A stretch of DNA of 64,000 bases from Nicotiana tabacum (Eukaryota; Streptophyta; Magnoliopsida; Solanales; Solanaceae): the NCBI RefSeq assembly GCF_000715075.1, contig NC_134082.1:188283948-188347947 (forward strand). Reading direction: 5' to 3'. Below the pieces are notes generated by a model, which worked only from the letters and a program-made list of their open reading frames with translations, had not been told where the DNA came from and ran no database searches. A program made the position numbers and the translations under genes. Positions 1 to 9,798 of this stretch are shown piece after piece (position 1 is the stretch's first letter; every line of letters starts with the position of its first letter).

Positions 1-38
1 CTTGCGAACCCGCTTCCACTGGAATCGATCCAGGTGCG

Positions 39-131
39 TTATCGGGGTTCTGCGGTGGCGCGCCAACAATTGAAACATCCACCGTGGTTTTCAAGGTTGT
101 CGTTCTCAACTCTGTTTACTGAGCCAGTCAT
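39..131 (-). pseudogene. gag start of the minus-strand retrotransposon (fragment)
   Basis: An ATG at 131-129 opens a 30-codon frame starting MTGSVNRVENDNLENHGG, about 120 bp downstream of the LTR, where a gag start is expected. The frame stops at 41-39. Another frame stays open and proline-rich to the window edge, which suggests a frameshift rather than a true end. It would encode the capsid precursor. The assignment rests on position more than on recognisable domains. Confidence 0.4.
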
Positions 132-250
132 TTTGACCTGAAATCGAAGATCTTGGATAAGAAAAAGTGTGAAAGATAACTTTACGTTGTGTAACAAAAC
201 CAGCAAGAAAATAATCACTATTATTTTTAGCCCTACAGTGGGTGCCAAAC

Positions 251-970
251 TGTTTGCCGTAAAAATGGTAATAACAATTAAATTTGTTGATGGGATTCTA
301 AAAATATGTGATCTATTTTTATGCTAGTTGTTAAGCAGTTGATGCTAGATATGTGAAGATAAAGATAAAATGCGAGCTAAGGTAGAATTATAACCGAACC
401 GAGGGGTTGGCTATTCAAGCCTCGGACTGACCGATGAGGGATCTCGAGGTCGATGCCTGAGCTTGGGCTAGAGCTATCGGGGATAATCGGGAAAGGCTTA
501 ACAATTAGGATATAGTTGAAGGGGGCTCTATATGGCCAATGATAAGCAGTAAATGAAGAACAAGTATGAAGGCAATAAATATGAGCAATAGTGCCGGGAG
601 AATACGTTTGAGAGAAAAGAGAGAGAGAGAAAGAATTATTATTTATCTCGTGTAGAATAGTTGGAGAAACAATGGGAGAGTCCTACAAAATGGCAAGGAT
701 TCCCTTTATATAGGAGGGGAATCACAACATAGTACAAAATACATTAATTGTAAAGGTATGGAGATAGGATGGCTAGACATGACGCCAGGCTATGTCAATG
801 CTACCTGCCCGTCTTGGGAACTCCCCGTCCCCGACATCGTCGTTGGGTCGGGCGTAAATGGACATCGATGGAGAGAACTCGACCGCAACCCTACAGCCTC
901 GGGATCTCGAGATGACTTCCCGAAATGCCTTAATGACGAGGAATTGGACCCTTCGATTTTACCGTATACA
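251..970 (-). repeat. 5' LTR (720 bp) of the minus-strand retrotransposon
   Basis: On the minus strand the segment begins TGTATACGG and ends GCAAACA, giving the usual TG...CA termini, and it is followed directly by a primer-binding-like site. A TATA-type box (CTATATAAAG on the minus strand, near 708-717) sits where an LTR promoter is expected. The right boundary coincides with the point where the reading frame of the plus-strand gag resumes. No second LTR copy is in the window, so the ends are inferred from structure only. Confidence 0.6.
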
Positions 971-2524
971 CCACCTACACCAAATCAATACGCAACTCCA
1001 CCCCAAAATCTCAATCCCTTGCCAATACCAACTCCGCCACAACATCGCCATCAACTAACTCATTACCCACAACCTCCACTTATCACACTCCTCAGAATAC
1101 GCCACAACCCATTCCCGATCCTCAAAACTCAACCAATTACCATCATTACACCCAAGTCCCTGGCACCCATCAAAGCAACCCTATATACGTAGAAATTGTA
1201 CCTCATTCTATCCAACCAATCTCCTATACACCAAAATCCTCCAAGAAGGACCTGCTCATTAAAAACATGGCTGAAGAACTCAAGAAGTTGATGAGTCGAG
1301 TTCAGGGTGTCGAAGATGGTAAAGGAATAGAAGGGTTGAACTATAAAGACATATGCATACAGCCAGATGTAGAACTGCCAGAAGGGTATAAACCTCCTAA
1401 GTTCGAGATGTTTGATGGTACAGGTGATCCCAGGGTTCATTTGAAGACCTATTGTGACAAGCTCATCGGGGTCGGAAAGGATGAAAAGATTCGGATGAAA
1501 CTCTTTATGAGGAGTCTTACTAGAGATGTTTTGTCCTGGTACATCAGCCAAGATCCCAAGAAATGGTCTAATTGGGTGAATATGGTGTCGGATTTCATGG
1601 ACCGGTTCAGGTTCAGCATAGAGAACGCACCGGATGTTTTCTACATCCAAAATCTTAAGAATAAACCTACTGAAACTTTCCACGAGTATGCTATTCGTTA
1701 GAGGTTGGAAGCTGCCAGGGTCAAGCCATCTTTGGACGAGGAACAGATGAACAAGTTCTTCATCAGAGCACAGGATCCGCAGTATTATGAAAGGTTGATG
1801 GTTATTGAAAACCATAAGTTCTCCGATATCATCAAGCTTGGGGAAAGAATTGAGGAAGGCATCAAAAGCGGGATGGTAACGAACTTTAAGGCACTACAGG
1901 CCACAAACAAGGCATTACAATCAGGCGGTATATCAAAGAAGAGAGATGTTGGGGCAATAATGGTGGCCCAGGGCCCGAAATCTCCACTTACATATCAAAC
2001 ACCTTCACCCACAAATCAAACACCTCCACCCACATACCAAGCACCACTGCCAAATATATCAACCATCATCTCCCAGATATTCCCAACCAGCCATTGTCCA
2101 TCACACCTATAAGTCTCAACCATCTCATTTCCAATCACCCCCAACTCGTCAAAATTATCCAAGACTACGACCAAACTTTGACTGCAAGCCACCCAGACAA
2201 TACACCGCCATTGTTGAACCCATCGACCAACTGTATGAAAGGTTGAAAGCAGCTAGTTATGTCACACTCATTCCCGCTGTGGCATTATAGAATCTATCCC
2301 AATGGGTCAATCTGAACAAAACTTGTGCGTACCACTCCGATATGAAGGGGCACACCACTGATGAGTGCCGAACATTGAAGGATAAAATCCAGACGCTAAT
2401 TGACAACAAGGTCATACAGGTAAAGGAAGTCGCACCCAATGTCCGCAACAACCCTCTCCCTTATCATAGAGGTGGTGGGGTACATGTGATAGAGATGAAT
2501 GAAGAATGGGACTCTAAGGGGTAG
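971..2524 (+). pseudogene. gag: gag polyprotein of the Tat-like element (broken)
   Basis: It encodes the structural capsid/nucleocapsid part of the element. The first part (971-1266) is a Gln/Pro/Thr-rich region open in the same frame as the ATG at 1267, which begins MAEELKKLMSRV. The capsid core follows (around LPEGYKPPKFEMFDGTGDP), then an in-frame TAG at 1699-1701 and continued homology to about 2112, where the frame shifts. A nucleocapsid-like Cys/His knuckle (CAYHSDMKGHTTDEC) lies at about 2326-2370. Another in-frame TAG is at 2522-2524, after which the frame continues into the protease linker. It is non-functional as it stands. Confidence 0.8.
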
Positions 2525-3460
2525 ATTGGGCTTATTCGAGAAGGCGATGACTTTAAAGTTGCAGTCATGCTTACTCCTATTGTGGTACAGACTCAGTCAC
2601 CAATCGAGGTCGAGGTAGCTGCACCGGTTCCATTTGAGATAGAGGTAGCTCCACCTGCGGCCACCCCCGCTCCATTTGAAGTAGAAGTGGTCACATCTTT
2701 CACAGTGATAGTGTCAACCACACCTCCTTTCGACTTAAAAGCAATGCCCTGGGATTACGTTACCGAAGCTCGGCGAAAAGGGAAGGTGAAGGTAGAGGAA
2801 TATGATGTTGCACAAGGAATGACTAGGACTAGAAGAGTCTATACGCCTGAACATTTGGGAGGACCAAGTAAGGATGCCACTACTAGGCAACCTGTCATTG
2901 AGACAGGCCAGATGACCTGTGGAGGAAAGTACAAGCAAAGGATTATTCCGTCATTAACCATTTGAACAAAATCTCAGCTCAGATATCCATCCTACCACTG
3001 CTGCAAAATTCAGAGGCACGTAAGAATGCTTTAATGAAGGTGTTGAGTGAGGCTTATGTACCCAATAACATCACTAGTAGAGAAATGGACAATATGGTAG
3101 GGCAAGTACTGGAAAGTCATAAGATTATCTTCCACGAAGATGAGCTACCACCTGAGGGGTTGAATCACAATCGAGCATTGCATATTACAATGCAATTTGA
3201 AGACAAATTCATTGCCAGGGTCTTGGTTGACGGAGGTTCAAGCCTCAATATTTGTCCGTTAGACACTCTGAAAAGGTTGGACAAAGGTTTCCATGAAATA
3301 CGGGTAGGAAACATGAACGTGGAAGCTTTTGATGGGTCCCAAAGGGCCACAGTCGGGGAAATCAACCTTTGATTGTAGATGGGGCCAACTTGGTTCGAGT
3401 TTCAGGTGCTCGACATACCAGCCTCATATAATCTTCTGTTAGGCTAACTATGGATCCATG
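2525..3460 (+). pseudogene. linker and aspartic protease domain of the Tat-like element (broken)
   Basis: A Pro/Val/Glu-rich linker (PIEVEVAAPVPFEIEVA style repeats, about 2567-2760) leads into a retroviral-type aspartic protease that would cut the gag-pol polyprotein. The active-site region reads ARVLVDGGSSLNICPLDTL at about 3217-3273, with DGGSS where DTG/DNGS-type motifs are usual in this lineage. A frameshift near 2960 and stops near 3370 and 3446 break the frame. The protease end (DIPASYNLLLG) is recognisable near 3410-3440. Confidence 0.75.
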
Positions 3461-3471
3461 TCGTTGGGGTC

Positions 3472-3858
3472 GTGCCTTCGACATTACATCAAGCCCTGAA
3501 GTTTAAATGGAATCGTAAGGAGGTGATCATTCATAGGGATGGGAGTAACCCCATTTACACCAGTCAAACCATCCCGGCTATTGGACATAGAAGAAGGCTG
3601 GGAGGGGAAACCTATCATCACATTAAACGTGTCAATGCCGCCGAGAAAGATAAATGGTGGAACAGTAAAATAGGAATTATATTGGCATGGTCTGGGTATA
3701 AGCCCGACAAAGGGCTGGGGAAGAATCTCCAAGGTATCACTAAACCAATACAGCTGAAGGGTCATGGTACTAATTTTGGGTTCGGATATCAGTACACATG
3801 GCAAGAATATAATGATTGGTCGCCTCCATGGCGCGGACCGTATTACCCTCTCGAGTAA
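3472..3858 (+). pseudogene. G-patch domain segment between protease and reverse transcriptase
   Basis: This open frame contains a G-patch-like motif (about residues 60-105 of the segment): GIILAWSGYKPDKGLGKNLQ followed by GITKPIQLKGHGTNFGFGYQ. G-patch domains are glycine-rich nucleic-acid-binding or helicase-activating modules. In retroelements they sit next to the protease, as they do here. The frame is open for 128 codons and ends with an aromatic/proline-rich tail. The role in the element is inferred from position and family analogy. Confidence 0.65.
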
Positions 3859-4657
3859 CCAGTGCCACGTTTAGATCAAGCTTTTCACCAAGCTGATACA
3901 ATATGGGGGACTGTAGAAAGGAAGCATTAGCTGGGTTGAAGAATCTATTCTTGGAGGATGTGGACATGAACTGCAGTGCCATAATTGAGGAGGAGAAGGA
4001 AGAAGGCCTCACTATTCAGACTGTAAAGAAGGGAGTTGTTCTCATGACCGTCCCGGGCCCGCCGAGTCCCTGGGTAGCTTGGAAGATTTTCTTTCTATAG
4101 CCATTCTAGGCATTTAATATTTTCAGTAATTTTGATTTAAAGACTTACTTGTTTCAAAATAAATGCTCGATTCATCGAGCCGCACTTGTTTGGGTGTTGT
4201 TTAATTTTAATCAAATGTATTTGCTCTTTATTATTCACTACTATTTTTTACACTTTTCTTTTCTACAATGTTATTATTACTTTTCCTGATGAACCGATGA
4301 CTATGACATGTAATGAGGCAACACAACATGAGGATAGTGATTCAGATGAAGAAGATGAGATACCTGAGGAAGTTGTCAGGGAAGTTGAAAATTTTGAGAA
4401 TAAGCCCAAGTCCATTCTGGACGAAACCGAAGCAGTAAATTTGGGGATGTCGAGACCGTCAGGGAGACTCGCATCAGCACTCACTTGTCACCAACAGAGA
4501 AAGAAGAGTACATTCATTTCCTAAAAGAGTATGAGGACATTTTTGCATGGTCATATGATGACATGACTGGTTTGAGCACGTCCATAGTGGCTCACAAGTT
4601 GCCTACTAATCCCATTGTCTGCCAGTAAAGCAGAAACTCAGAAAATTCAAACCCGAT
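3859..4657 (+). pseudogene. degenerate spacer between G-patch and reverse transcriptase
   Basis: This is part of the polyprotein region of the Tat-like element but broken by stops. An acidic stretch (DSDSDEEDEIPEEV, about 4338-4380) is followed by a segment reading YEDIFAWSYDDMTG at about 4528-4570, which is the usual lead-in to the reverse transcriptase in Ty3 elements. The middle (about 4100-4260) is AT-rich and has no recognisable coding content. Confidence 0.55.
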
Positions 4658-5762
4658 ATGAGCCTGAAAATCAAGGAGGAAGTTACCAAGCAGATCAAAG
4701 CCAAAGTTCTTAGGGTGGTCGAGTACCCAACCTGGTTAGCTAACATTGTGCTAGTTCCGAAGAAGGATGGGAAAGTCAGGGTATGTGTTGACTATCGGGA
4801 TTTAAACAGAGCAAGACCTAAGGACAACTTTCCACTGCCAAACATACACATTTTGATCGATAATTGCGCTAAGCATGAACTCCAATCCTTTGTAGATTGC
4901 TTCGTGGGTTATCACCAGATCTGGATGGATGAAGAAGACGCGGAGAAAACATCACACCTTGGGAAGTATACTGCTACAAGATGATGCAATTTGGTCTAAA
5001 GAATGCAGGGGCTACCTATATGAGAGCCATGACAACCATCTTCCATGATATGATACACAAGGAGATAGAAGTGTACGTGGATGACTTCATTATCAAATCC
5101 AAGAGCCGCAGATCGCATAGCGGACTTGACAAAATTCTTTGACAGGCTAACCCTGCAAAATGTGCATTCAGGGTTCCCGTAGGAAAGTTACTGGGATTCA
5201 TCATCAGTCGCTGAGAGATCGAGCTGGATCCATCTAAGGTCAAAGCTATTCAGGAGTTACCACCACCTAGGAGCAAAAAGGACGTGATGAGCTTCCTAGG
5301 ACATCTCAACTATATCAGTCGCTTCATAGAACAATCCACAGTTATATGTGAACCCTTCTTCAAGATGTTAAAAAAGATGTTGAGACAAGTTAGACCAAGG
5401 ATTTTCAGAAAGCTTTTGACAAGATCAAGGAGTATCTATCCACACCACCAGTTTTGGTACCGCCGGAACTAGGACGGCCTTTGCTACTCTATCTATCTAT
5501 TTTGGATAGAGCCTTCGGATGTGTTATGGGACAACATGATGAGACAAGAAGAAAGAAGCAAGCCATATATTACTTGAGTAAGAAGTTCACACCTTACAAA
5601 GCACGGTACTCTTTGTTGGAACGCACTTGTTGTGCTTTGACTTGGGCAGCTCAGAAATTGAGGCATTACTTCTGTGCCTACACCACCTACCTTATATTCA
5701 TGATGGATCCTCTGAAGTACATATTCCAGAAGCCCATGTTGACTGGAAAGTTAGCCAAGTGA
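4658..5762 (+). pseudogene. reverse transcriptase and RNase H of the Tat-like element (broken)
   Basis: This is the RNA-dependent DNA polymerase with its attached RNase H. The fingers region reads VPKKDGKVRVCVDYRDLN (about 4757-4810). FVDCFVGYHQIW at about 4890 matches the motif normally written FxDxFSGYxQI. The catalytic YVDD box is at 5074-5085 (VYVDDFIIKS) in another frame, so at least one frameshift separates it from the first part. The connected RNase H (from about 5454: RPLLLYLSILDRAFGCVMGQ, then YYLSKKFTPYKARYS) is open to 5762. The region is inactive through stops and shifts. Confidence 0.85.
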
Positions 5763-5771
5763 CAGATACTG

Positions 5772-6572
5772 TTGAGTGAGTTCGACATCGTCTATGTAAC
5801 TCAAAAGGTGTTCAAAGGACAAGCATTGACAGATCATCTTGCTGAAAACCTAGTGGGAGGAGAATACAAACCCTTGAAAACGTATTTTCCTGATGAAGAA
5901 GTATCATTTGTAGGAGAAGACATTACCGAAGCATACGACGGTTGGAGGATGTTCTTTGATGGAGCTGCAAATTTCAGAGGAGTAGGCATTGGAGCAGTTT
6001 TGGTATGAGAAACCGGTCAACATTATCCGGCATCTGCTAAACTCAGATTTCCCTGCACCAACAACATAGCAGAATATGAAGCCTGCATACTAGGACTCAA
6101 CATGGCAATCGACATGAATATTCAGGAGCTGCTAGTAATCGACGATTCAGATCTGCTTGTTCACCAAGTATAAGGAGAATGGGCCACTAAAAATTCCAAG
6201 ATATTGCCATATCTGCACCATGTGCAGGAATTAAGAAAGAGGTTCACAAAGATAGAGTTCTGACATGTGCCCAGAATTCAGAACAAGTTTGCCGATGCAT
6301 TGGCCACTTTATCGTCCATGATACATCATCTAGATAAGAATTACATTGATCCTATTCTGGTGAGGATTCATAATCAGCTGGCATATTGTGCCATGTTGAA
6401 GAAGAAACATATGGAAAACCTTAGTTTCATGACATCAAGGGGTATTTGGCGAAAGGAGAATATCCAGAGCATGCAAATTACACTCAGAAACGCACACTCC
6501 GGAGATTGTCCAATCACTTCTTCCACAGTGGAGGAAATTTGTATAGGAGAACTCCTAATTTGGGACTGCTAA
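5772..6572 (+). pseudogene. second (archaeal-like) RNase H domain of the Tat-like element (broken)
   Basis: The motif set is FFDGAANFRGVGIGAVLV (about 5949-6005), NIAEYEACILGLNMA (about 6062-6110), a DSDL box near 6145 and NKFADALATL near 6279-6310. These are the acidic positions of an RNase H fold of the archaeal-like type that Tat retrotransposons carry in addition to the one attached to the reverse transcriptase. Stops at 6006-6008 and elsewhere interrupt it. Its expected role is removal of RNA from the RNA:DNA hybrid. Confidence 0.75.
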
Positions 6573-6589
6573 GATGTGTCGATGCAAAA

Positions 6590-7665
6590 TAAGCTTCTAA
6601 GCTACTTGAGGAGATACATGTTGGGACCTGCAGCCCACATATGAATGGTTTTGTCTTAGCCAAGAAGATACTCAAGGCCGATTACTTTTGGATGACCATG
6701 GAGACAGATTGCATCCAGTATGTCCGTAAATGCTTCAATGCCAGGTGCATGTCGATATGATAAAAGTGCCGCCAAACAAGCTCAATGCAACAAGCTCACC
6801 TTGGCCATTCACCGCCTGGGGAATGGATGTCATTGGCCCGATCGACCCCACTGCCTCAAATAGGCACAGGTTTATTTTGGTAGCCATTGACAACTTCACA
6901 AAATGGGTAGAGGTTGCATCTTACAAAGCTATAACCAAGAAAGTCATCACAGACTTTGTTAGAGATCGCAATGTTTGCCGATTCAGAGTTCCCAAATCCA
7001 TTATTACTGATAATGCCACTAATATCAACAATGATCTGATGAAATCTATGTGTGAAACTTTTAAAATCAAGCACAAGAATTCCACAACCTACAGACCTCA
7101 GATGAATGGAGCCATAGAAGCCGCCAACAAAAACATCAAGAAGATACTAAGGAAGATGGTAGAAAATCACAAACAATGGCACAAGAAGCTACCATTTGCT
7201 TTATTGGGATACCGCACTACAGTTCGCATATCAATCGGGGCAACTCCCTACATGTTGGTTTATGGTATCGAGGTTGTCATTCCAGCTGAGGTAGAGATTT
7301 CTTCTTTAAAAATCATAGAGGAAGCTGAACTCAGCGATGTAGAGTGGATAAGGAGTCGCTATGAATAATTGGCCCTTATCGATGGAAAGAGGATGAATGC
7401 AGTGTGTCATGGCCAACTTTATCAGAACAGAATGTCGAGAGCTTTCAACAAAAGGGTCAAACCAAGGCAATTTGCACCAGGACAGCTGGTGCTGAAGAAG
7501 ATCTTCCCACAACAAGATGAAGACAAAGGGAAATTCTCTCCCAACTGGCAAGGTCCTTACATGGTTCATAGGGTGCTGACAGGAGAAGCACTCATACTTG
7601 CATAAATGAATGGAGAAATCTGGTCGAAACCAATCAATTCGGACGTAGTCAATAGATACTATGCT
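6590..7665 (+). pseudogene. integrase of the Tat-like element (broken)
   Basis: An HHCC-type zinc region is visible but frameshifted (HVGTCSPHMNG near 6620, then YVRKCFNA near 6720). The catalytic core is open from 6730 to 7368. Its acidic triad sits in GMDVIGPID, IITDNATN and NGAIEAANKN, the usual D, D, E arrangement. An in-frame TAA at 7366-7368 separates the core from the C-terminal part (7369-7605), which has the SRAFNKRVKPRQF and SPNWQGPYMV segments typical of Ty3 integrase ends. It would insert the cDNA copy but is inactive as it stands. Confidence 0.85.
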
Positions 7666-7798
7666 TAGCTTATTTACGTTTCCTCAGCTGATGTAATTGA
7701 ACTACGCTTGACCTGATTTCTGTTTAAGAGGGGATACGTAGGCAGCCTTATGGGTTCAGTCATATTATAATAAAATTTCCATTTCTCCCAAGATAAAA

Positions 7799-8015
7799 AA
7801 TTGGGGAAGAATTTTGAGGAGGACCCTCAAAATTCCGGAGCAAGTTCAGCCAATGCTAACATGTGTCAGACGGTCAGTAATCGGTTAAGAAATTGGGGCA
7901 GAATTTTGAGAAAGACTCTCAAATTTCCGAAAAAGGTGCAACAAGACCTATTATCCACAAACGGTCAAAAGATCATCTACCAAACTGGGGCAAAATTTTG
8001 AGGAGAACCCTCAAA
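7799..8015 (+). repeat. three 92-bp units each with a hairpin, downstream of pol
   Basis: Three units start near 7801, 7893 and 7985. Each begins with an A/T-GGGG box (TTGGGG or CTGGGG) and then carries an inverted pair of the type AATTTTGAGG...CCTCAAAATT. The first and third hairpins are nearly perfect; the second is degenerate. They lie just after the integrase frame, in the long 3' noncoding region of the element. Confidence 0.7.
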
Positions 8016-8397
8016 ATTGTTACATAAAAAAGCTGCAGTATCTCTAAAATGTATTATAGTCACTAGTTCATCTAAAATTACTCAAGATATCAATATGTTT
8101 CTAAATTGATTCTATTTTTATCGATAATTGTATATTTTTCGAAAACTTTATTTCTGTAACAGTCAGGTGTTACCCGGGGGAACTCGAAAAGGCCTCCAGA
8201 ATGGAGCAAAGCAAGGCCAGCAGACAGAATCACGAACCAACCTCCCCTCACGAAACTTATAATTTTTCTTTGAATGCAGGCACGTTTGACATAACGATAA
8301 CATTCATAGATATGTGTACACAAAGCAAATTCGCTATCAATCAGGAGATTAGATACCAAATATATCTCCAGCTAAGACATATACTACTCTTATTTGC

Positions 8398-9020
8398 TAC
8401 TTGCTCTCTGCATGAGGCTAATCCTTGCCTTCGTACTTGCATGAGGCTAATCATTGCCTCTATATTTGCATAAGGCTAATCCTTGCCTCCGTACTTGCAT
8501 GAGGCTAATCATTGCCTCCTTATTTGCATGAGGTTAATCCTTGCCTCCATATTTACATGAGGCTAATCCTTGCATCCGTACTTGCATAAGGCTAATCCTT
8601 GCCTCCGTACTTACATGAAGCTAATCCCTGCCTCCATATCTGCATGAGGGTAATCCTTGCCTCCATATATGCATGAGGCTAATCTCTGCCTCTATATCTG
8701 CATGAGGCTAATCCATGCCTCCATATCTTGCATGAGCCTGCCTCCCCATCTGTATGAGGCTAATCCCTACCTCCATATCTGCATGAGGCTAATCTCTGCC
8801 TCCATACTTGCATGAGGCTAATCCTTGCCTTCCATATTTGCATGAGGCTAATCTTTGCCTCCACTACTTGCATGAGGCTAATCTCTGTCTCCCCATCTGC
8901 ATGAGGCTAATCCCTGCCCCCATATCTACATGAGGCTAATCTTGCCTCCATATTTGCATGAGGCTAATCCTTGCCTCCATATCTGCATGAGGCTAATCCT
9001 TGCCTCCCTATCTGCATGGG
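8398..9020 (+). repeat. about 21 tandem copies of a 29-30 bp unit
   Basis: The unit is approximately TTGCATGAGGCTAATCCTTG followed by CCTCCATATC, repeated head to tail with small substitutions and a few one- or two-base indels. It lies in the 3' noncoding region of the Tat-like element between integrase and LTR. Open frames across it are a by-product of the repeat. Confidence 0.9.
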
Positions 9021-9194
9021 ACTAAGCAATATCCCTTTTTGTACAAATATTGCTCTATTTTTAGTATTACCTATTTGTTTTTCAATCGGGGTAAGCTCTG
9101 CCCTCCATTTCATCAGACTAAGCCTTGTCTTATTAGCATCACATTATTGCATATCATGGGCTGAAATATTACCAATCTATCCGAAGGCGTCATA

Positions 9195-9480
9195 GTGTAA
9201 ATGCATCATCCTCATAGCCAGAAGACATCATGCCATGGTCTGAGGATCTCTCAAAGTTGCATAATCATTATTCAAAGGCGTCATGTTTCAGAGGCACTAT
9301 CTTCATGGCCCGAGAACATCATTTCATGGCCTGCGAATCCCTCACTGAACAATTCAAGGCCTAGGACATCATGGTCTGAGGATGTCATCCTTAACCGTCC
9401 GAAGACAACTTTCATGGTCTCAAAGGGAATCTGCATCATGTTTAAAATTTTCGCACAAATACATGTTTGTAGCGTCTATT
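9195..9480 (+). repeat. degenerate short repeats with CATCATGG/GGTCTGAGGA motifs
   Basis: Recurring phrases such as ACATCATGCCATGGTCTGAG, AACATCATTTCATGGCCTGC and ACATCATGGTCTGAGGATGT show an old array with a spacing of about 35-60 bp. It is part of the 3' noncoding region of the Tat-like element. It has no coding content. Confidence 0.55.
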
Positions 9481-9778
9481 TATCTGCAGGTGACCAGTAA
9501 TAAACCACTATCCTAGCAGGAGCGACCTCGCTTCAGTTCCTTCAACTATCTCAAACCTTAAACCGCTCACCATAGCCGCTTTTGCATCCCGTGTCCGTTC
9601 TTGCAATGACTTCATTGGTATATTCCGCCAATGAATCCAGAACTACACATGGCTTGATTCATGTAAAACCAGGGATATATAGGCAACTCAAGACCAGATT
9701 CCGGCCTCTATCTTTCAAAACATTCCATCCGGTTAAAACTAGCCATCATTTCTTTACACGAAAACTCTTTCATCCTTC

Positions 9779-9798
9779 CCGGGTAAAGAGGGGCAGCT
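9779..9798 (+). other. polypurine tract of the Tat-like element
   Basis: CGGGTAAAGAGGGGCAGC lies directly before the TG that opens the 3' LTR. This is where plus-strand DNA synthesis would be primed. Confidence 0.65.

Larger units (their letters stand above)
1..970 (-). mobile_element. 5' end of a minus-strand LTR retrotransposon, nested in the Tat-like element
   Basis: Read on the minus strand this is an LTR (970 down to 251), a primer-binding-type segment containing TTGGCACCCACTGTAGGG, an untranslated leader and then the start of a gag-like frame. The element continues off the left edge of the window. It interrupts the gag frame of the plus-strand element that begins at 971, so it inserted later. 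The expected 5-bp duplication next to position 970 (CCACC) cannot be checked because the other end is outside the window. The lineage is uncertain; a Ty3-type element is the best guess. Confidence 0.65.

Noticed and set aside
8398..9020. Regular short repeats reminiscent of a CRISPR array
   Set aside because: Units are directly adjacent without unique spacers, and the context is a plant retrotransposon; it is a minisatellite.
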